64,000 bases of DNA, taken from the NCBI GenBank assembly GCA_030141605.1, contig JAQGDQ010000010.1, positions 931,501 through 995,500 of the forward strand, in the 5' to 3' direction. This stretch comes from Tubiluchus corallicola (taxonomy: Eukaryota > Priapulida > Priapulimorpha > Priapulimorphida > Tubiluchidae). How positions within the stretch are numbered: position 1 is the stretch's first letter; each line of letters starts with the position of its first letter. The notes under the pieces were generated by a model, which had not been told where the DNA came from, did no database searches, and saw nothing but the letters and a program-made list of their open reading frames with translations. Position numbers and translations under genes: made by a program. Below are positions 63,808 through 64,000 of the stretch, piece after piece.

Positions 63808-64000
63808 GTATGTCTCATTGATTTATAACATTGCCATGTTATTCTTTTTTGTGTTCACTTTGATTGGAAGTAGTGCTGACAAACCATTGGCATACCACTG
63901 TCTAGTTTTGTGCTGGATTACTGCTGTTTTCATCTATTTTGAGGGCAGATTTTATTTTAAGGTTCTGCCTGCCCTTTTTTCTACAGTAGACATAGTGATG

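Overview
This is an AT-rich, intron-rich animal genomic window. It carries split genes with GT-AG introns, tRNA-derived SINEs, hAT-type MITEs, a TA-flanked DNA transposon, LINE and Penelope-like remnants, and a THAP/P-element-like fragment. The gene families and repeat mix point to a non-vertebrate metazoan, but I cannot name the species.

Layout. (1) 0-8.4 kb is mostly non-coding. It holds decayed transposons (a GC-rich hAT MITE at 3.5-3.9 kb and LINE reverse-transcriptase scraps at 4.6 and 5.7-6.0 kb), weak hints of minus-strand exons near 0.9 and 1.5 kb, and an intronless minus-strand ORF broken by one stop codon (6.9-7.2 kb). (2) 8.6-35.8 kb is one large plus-strand gene. I could join 13 coding exons with consistent phases into a 1746-residue nuclear-type protein with a long charged coiled coil, four U1/matrin-type C2H2 zinc fingers (one at the extreme C-terminus), an LLG/proline repeat and seven degenerate [FY]-x-S-x-x-[KR]-D repeats. 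Its introns carry a hAT MITE, a foldback repeat, SINEs and an 88-bp near-perfect palindrome. (3) 38.1-55.1 kb, minus strand and convergent with the previous gene, is a complete gene for the bifunctional enzyme 6-phosphofructo-2-kinase/fructose-2,6-bisphosphatase (PFKFB), which sets the level of the glycolytic activator fructose 2,6-bisphosphate. (4) 55.7-57.2 kb, divergent from PFKFB, holds two exons encoding a THAP DNA-binding domain followed by a broken P-element-like transposase core. (5) 57.2-62.4 kb is repeat-rich: TC and TG microsatellites, a 429-bp hAT MITE with an intact 8-bp target duplication, one unidentified minus-strand coding exon (60.6-60.8 kb) and the 3' end of a Penelope-like element with a GIY-YIG domain. 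(6) From 63.4 kb the first coding exon of another plus-strand gene, with basic S-P-K repeats, runs to the right edge.

The most interesting biology is in PFKFB. Two of its coding segments are duplicated inside the gene. One is the C-terminal exon of the bisphosphatase domain, present as two phase-matched alternatives at 41.6-41.8 kb and 40.2-40.4 kb; the second continues to a short last exon at 38.1 kb. The other is the E-V-K...P-D-Y nucleotide/substrate-loop exon, present at 47.3-47.4 kb and again at 45.6-45.8 kb. Vertebrates obtain PFKFB diversity from four paralogous genes; here one gene could do it by alternative splicing. A second theme is a set of hammerhead-ribozyme-like motifs in the foldback element at 14.1-14.8 kb, a solo copy at 44.0-44.2 kb and the Penelope-like 3' end at 62.3 kb.

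All exon borders were read by eye from splice signals, phase continuity and protein family resemblance. No alignment or expression data were available.
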